Shown here in pieces: positions 5,081 through 6,712 of a stretch of DNA of 6,712 bases. Under the pieces are notes generated by a model. It worked only from the letters and a program-made list of their open reading frames with translations, searched no databases and was not told where the DNA came from. Location of the stretch: contig JAUWSD010000067.1 in NCBI GenBank assembly GCA_030610225.1, positions 1 through 6,712 on the forward strand, written 5' to 3'. This DNA comes from Chloroflexota bacterium (GTDB lineage: Bacteria; Chloroflexota; Anaerolineae; Anaerolineales; UBA11579). Position 1 is the stretch's first letter, and each line of letters opens with the position of its first letter. Made by a program: the position numbers and the translations under genes.

Positions 5081-5638
5081 ATGACTCGATATTGGCTGAC
5101 AATATTAGAGGGACCCCAAAAAGGTAATGACATTGATTTGGTAGAAGAGAAGATCGTTGTTGGCAGGCACCCCGATTGCGATATTAATATCAATGACCCT
5201 GAGATTTCCAGAAATCATTTTACACTTACAAAGAAGAATGATGAATATTGGATAGAGGATCTGGGGTCAACAAATGGAACAGTTGTGAATGGAAGACCAG
5301 CACCAAAGCTATACTATCTGCGTGATAATTGCAGGATCAATCTGGGAGCAAATGTGACCCTGGTGTTTCATAAAGAAATGCCAAAGCTTGAACAAGTAGC
5401 TACACAGCTCAGTAGAGTAGAGAGATTGGTGACAGAAAAACCACCGCCAGTGATCAAGCGTAAAAAGAAAGAACCGGTAGTTGAAGAAAAGAAAGAGCGA
5501 GAAACCAACTGGTGGACCTGGGGGTGCTTCGGGTTTGTATTGATTTTGGTGATTGCTGCAGTAGTGACGCTGTATTATATAGATGCGAATTTTTTATGGT
5601 GCGAAATATTTGGTGCCTGGCTGCCGGGATGCTATTAA
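5081..5638 (+). CDS. FHA-domain protein with C-terminal membrane anchor
   Basis: FHA domains bind phosphothreonine peptides and usually work with Ser/Thr kinases or in secretion and signalling complexes. The 185-residue product has an N-terminal FHA domain (about 1-97) with G28-R29, S43-R-N-H46 and LGSTNGT at 61-67, which are the phosphopeptide-binding residues. A charged linker (about 98-142, PPP and Lys/Glu clusters) leads to one membrane helix (about 147-168). A short tail of about 17 residues follows, with C174 and C184. By the positive-inside rule the Lys-rich linker and FHA domain are cytoplasmic, and the tail, with a possible disulfide, is outside. TTAGGAG lies 7 nt before ATG 5081; the TTG at 5075 is too close to that SD to be the start. 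The gene is flanked by its own promoter and terminator. No kinase is in the window, so its partner is unknown. Confidence 0.93.
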   Translation: MTRYWLTILEGPQKGNDIDLVEEKIVVGRHPDCDININDPEISRNHFTLTKKNDEYWIEDLGSTNGTVVNGRPAPKLYYLRDNCRINLGANVTLVFHKEMPKLEQVATQLSRVERLVTEKPPPVIKRKKKEPVVEEKKERETNWWTWGCFGFVLILVIAAVVTLYYIDANFLWCEIFGAWLPGCY

Positions 5639-5645
5639 ATTATTT

Positions 5646-5672
5646 GAAAGGCGGACACCTCCGCCTTTCTTT
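5646..5672 (+). terminator. Intrinsic terminator after the FHA gene
   Basis: GAAAGGCGG (5646-5654) pairs with CCGCCTTTC (5661-5669) around a 6-nt loop, followed by a short TTTAT tail. It starts 7 nt after the FHA stop and ends 17 nt before the next ATG. It separates the FHA gene from the methyltransferase gene, although the weak T-tail may allow some read-through, which the latter may need. Confidence 0.82.
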
Positions 5673-5689
5673 ATGACGAGAGAGTGATA

Positions 5690-6712
5690 ATGGTTAAATT
5701 GAGGATCGACAAATTCGTATATGGCGGAGATTCAATGGGGCGGCTGGAAGATGGAAGAGTGGCCTTTGTTCCCTTTGTGCTTCCCGGTGAATTAGTAGAA
5801 ATTGAGGTGCTTGAAGATAAGCGGGGATTTGTGCGTGGTGGATTGACCGATGTCCTTGAAGAGTCGCCAAAAAGGATAAAATCGCGCTGCAAACATTATA
5901 TGGAATGCGGCGGATGTCATTATCAGCATATTTCTTATCAAGACCAACTGGAAGCCAAAACCGGAATCGTTGTTGAACAGCTTCAGCGCATTGGGGGGAT
6001 AGAAGAAGTTCCTGTTCAGGAGATCATCGCTTCTGATGATGAGTGGAACTATCGCAACAATGTGCAGTTCCACCTTGATAAAGAAGGCAAGCTAGGTTTC
6101 ATGGCAGGCCGCTCTGATACTGTTATCCCGATCGAAGAATGCTTTATGATGCAGAAAGAGCTTGCCGAGTTGTGGCCAACACTTTCCTTTGGACGGGGAT
6201 CAGGCATCAAGCGGATCAGTTTGCGCCTTGGTATGAACGAAGAACTCATGATGGTGTTTGAGACATATTCAGATGAGGCTTTGGATTTCAGCGTCGATTT
6301 CCCGATCAATGCTGTTCAGTTGGGGCCTGATAGTTATTATGTTCTCTCTGGAAATGATTTTATTAATGCAGAAATTCTGGGCAGAGAATTCAAAGTGACC
6401 GCGAACGCATTTTTTCAGGTCAACTCTGACACGGCAGGAAAAATGGTTGAGCATCTCTTGGACATCCTTCCACTGCAGGCTGACAGCAAAGTACTGGACA
6501 TATACTGTGGTGTGGGACTGTTCAGCGTCTTCATTGCTCCAAAAATCGAGCAATTGATTGGAATAGAATCGCACCCGCAGGCGGTGGACGATTTTGTTGA
6601 GAACCTGAACGAGTTTGAGAATGTTGAATTGTATGAGGGTAGAGCGGAGGAAGTGCTCAAGAGCCTGGAATTTAAACCGGATGTGATCCTGGTTGACCCA
6701 CCAAGGTCCGGG
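5690..6712 (+). CDS. rlmD: RlmD/RumA-type 23S rRNA (uracil-C5)-methyltransferase, 3' end outside the window
   Basis: This family uses SAM to make m5U in 23S rRNA or tRNA. The frame is open for 341 codons to the window end. An N-terminal TRAM domain (about 1-58) is followed by [4Fe-4S] ligands C67, C73 and C76 (CxxxxxCGGC) and C151. FFQVN (241-245) precedes the SAM-binding DIYCGVG (270-276), and DPPRSG lies at 336-341. The catalytic Cys of the SCDP-like motif and the general-base region would lie just beyond 6712, so they cannot be checked. ATG 5690 is chosen because the TRAM domain starts immediately; the SD is weak (GAGAGAG about 6 nt upstream). Family members are about 430-460 residues, so roughly 100 are missing. 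The target could be U1939 (RlmD), U747 (RlmC) or both (RlmCD type). The symbol follows the usual default for cluster-containing members and is tentative. Confidence 0.92.
   Translation, partial: MVKLRIDKFVYGGDSMGRLEDGRVAFVPFVLPGELVEIEVLEDKRGFVRGGLTDVLEESPKRIKSRCKHYMECGGCHYQHISYQDQLEAKTGIVVEQLQRIGGIEEVPVQEIIASDDEWNYRNNVQFHLDKEGKLGFMAGRSDTVIPIEECFMMQKELAELWPTLSFGRGSGIKRISLRLGMNEELMMVFETYSDEALDFSVDFPINAVQLGPDSYYVLSGNDFINAEILGREFKVTANAFFQVNSDTAGKMVEHLLDILPLQADSKVLDIYCGVGLFSVFIAPKIEQLIGIESHPQAVDDFVENLNEFENVELYEGRAEEVLKSLEFKPDVILVDPPRSG

Noticed and set aside
5671..6660. Several minus-strand frames opposite the methyltransferase
   Set aside because: The plus strand carries one continuous RlmD-like frame with TRAM, Fe-S and SAM motifs over the whole region; the reverse frames are low-complexity and overlap each other.

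Overview
This 6.7 kb window is ordinary bacterial chromosome carrying housekeeping and accessory-metabolism genes, with one structural anomaly at its left edge. GC content is moderate, SD-led ATG and TTG starts occur, and sigma-70-like promoters and intrinsic terminators are visible. The gene mix is moaA, two HAD phosphatases, a D-2-hydroxyacid dehydrogenase, a SlyD-type FKBP, an SDR, a single-pass FHA protein and an RlmD-like methyltransferase. This mix, and especially the FHA protein with its short Cys-bounded C-terminal tail, reminds me of Anaerolineae (Chloroflexota). That assignment is an inference from pattern memory, not a demonstrated placement.

Left edge (1-666): positions 1-161 and 506-666 form a 161-bp inverted repeat with only 3 mismatches, around a 344-bp spacer. 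Each arm holds the last 20 codons of moaA plus the start of a HAD-hydrolase gene. The left arm reads rightwards into the HAD body. The right arm reads leftwards and is the true end of the complete moaA on the minus strand. The HAD gene is therefore broken: its sense sequence stops just after motif II, and its last ~48 codons are antisense to its own start. The best explanations are a fold-back chimera (amplification or assembly) or a real inverted duplication with deletion. The undamaged order was probably moaA followed by HAD in one operon.

Minus-strand block (604-3497): a two-gene unit, with a D-2-hydroxyacid dehydrogenase whose stop overlaps the start of a complete HAD phosphatase (TGATG), is followed by moaA. 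moaA has its own near-consensus promoter and a GC-rich hairpin in its leader.

Divergent intergenic region (3498-3703): it holds an extended -10 promoter for slyD and a nearly perfect AT-rich dyad just downstream of it. No convincing promoter is visible for the dehydrogenase.

Plus-strand block (3704-6712): slyD and its terminator, an SDR, an FHA-domain membrane protein with its own promoter and terminator, and a TRAM/[4Fe-4S] RlmD-like rRNA uracil methyltransferase cut by the window end before its catalytic cysteine. These genes do not form one obvious pathway. I see no CRISPR array, tRNA, rRNA, insertion sequence or dedicated defence system. The only real novelty is the inverted duplication, and its likeliest cause is technical.
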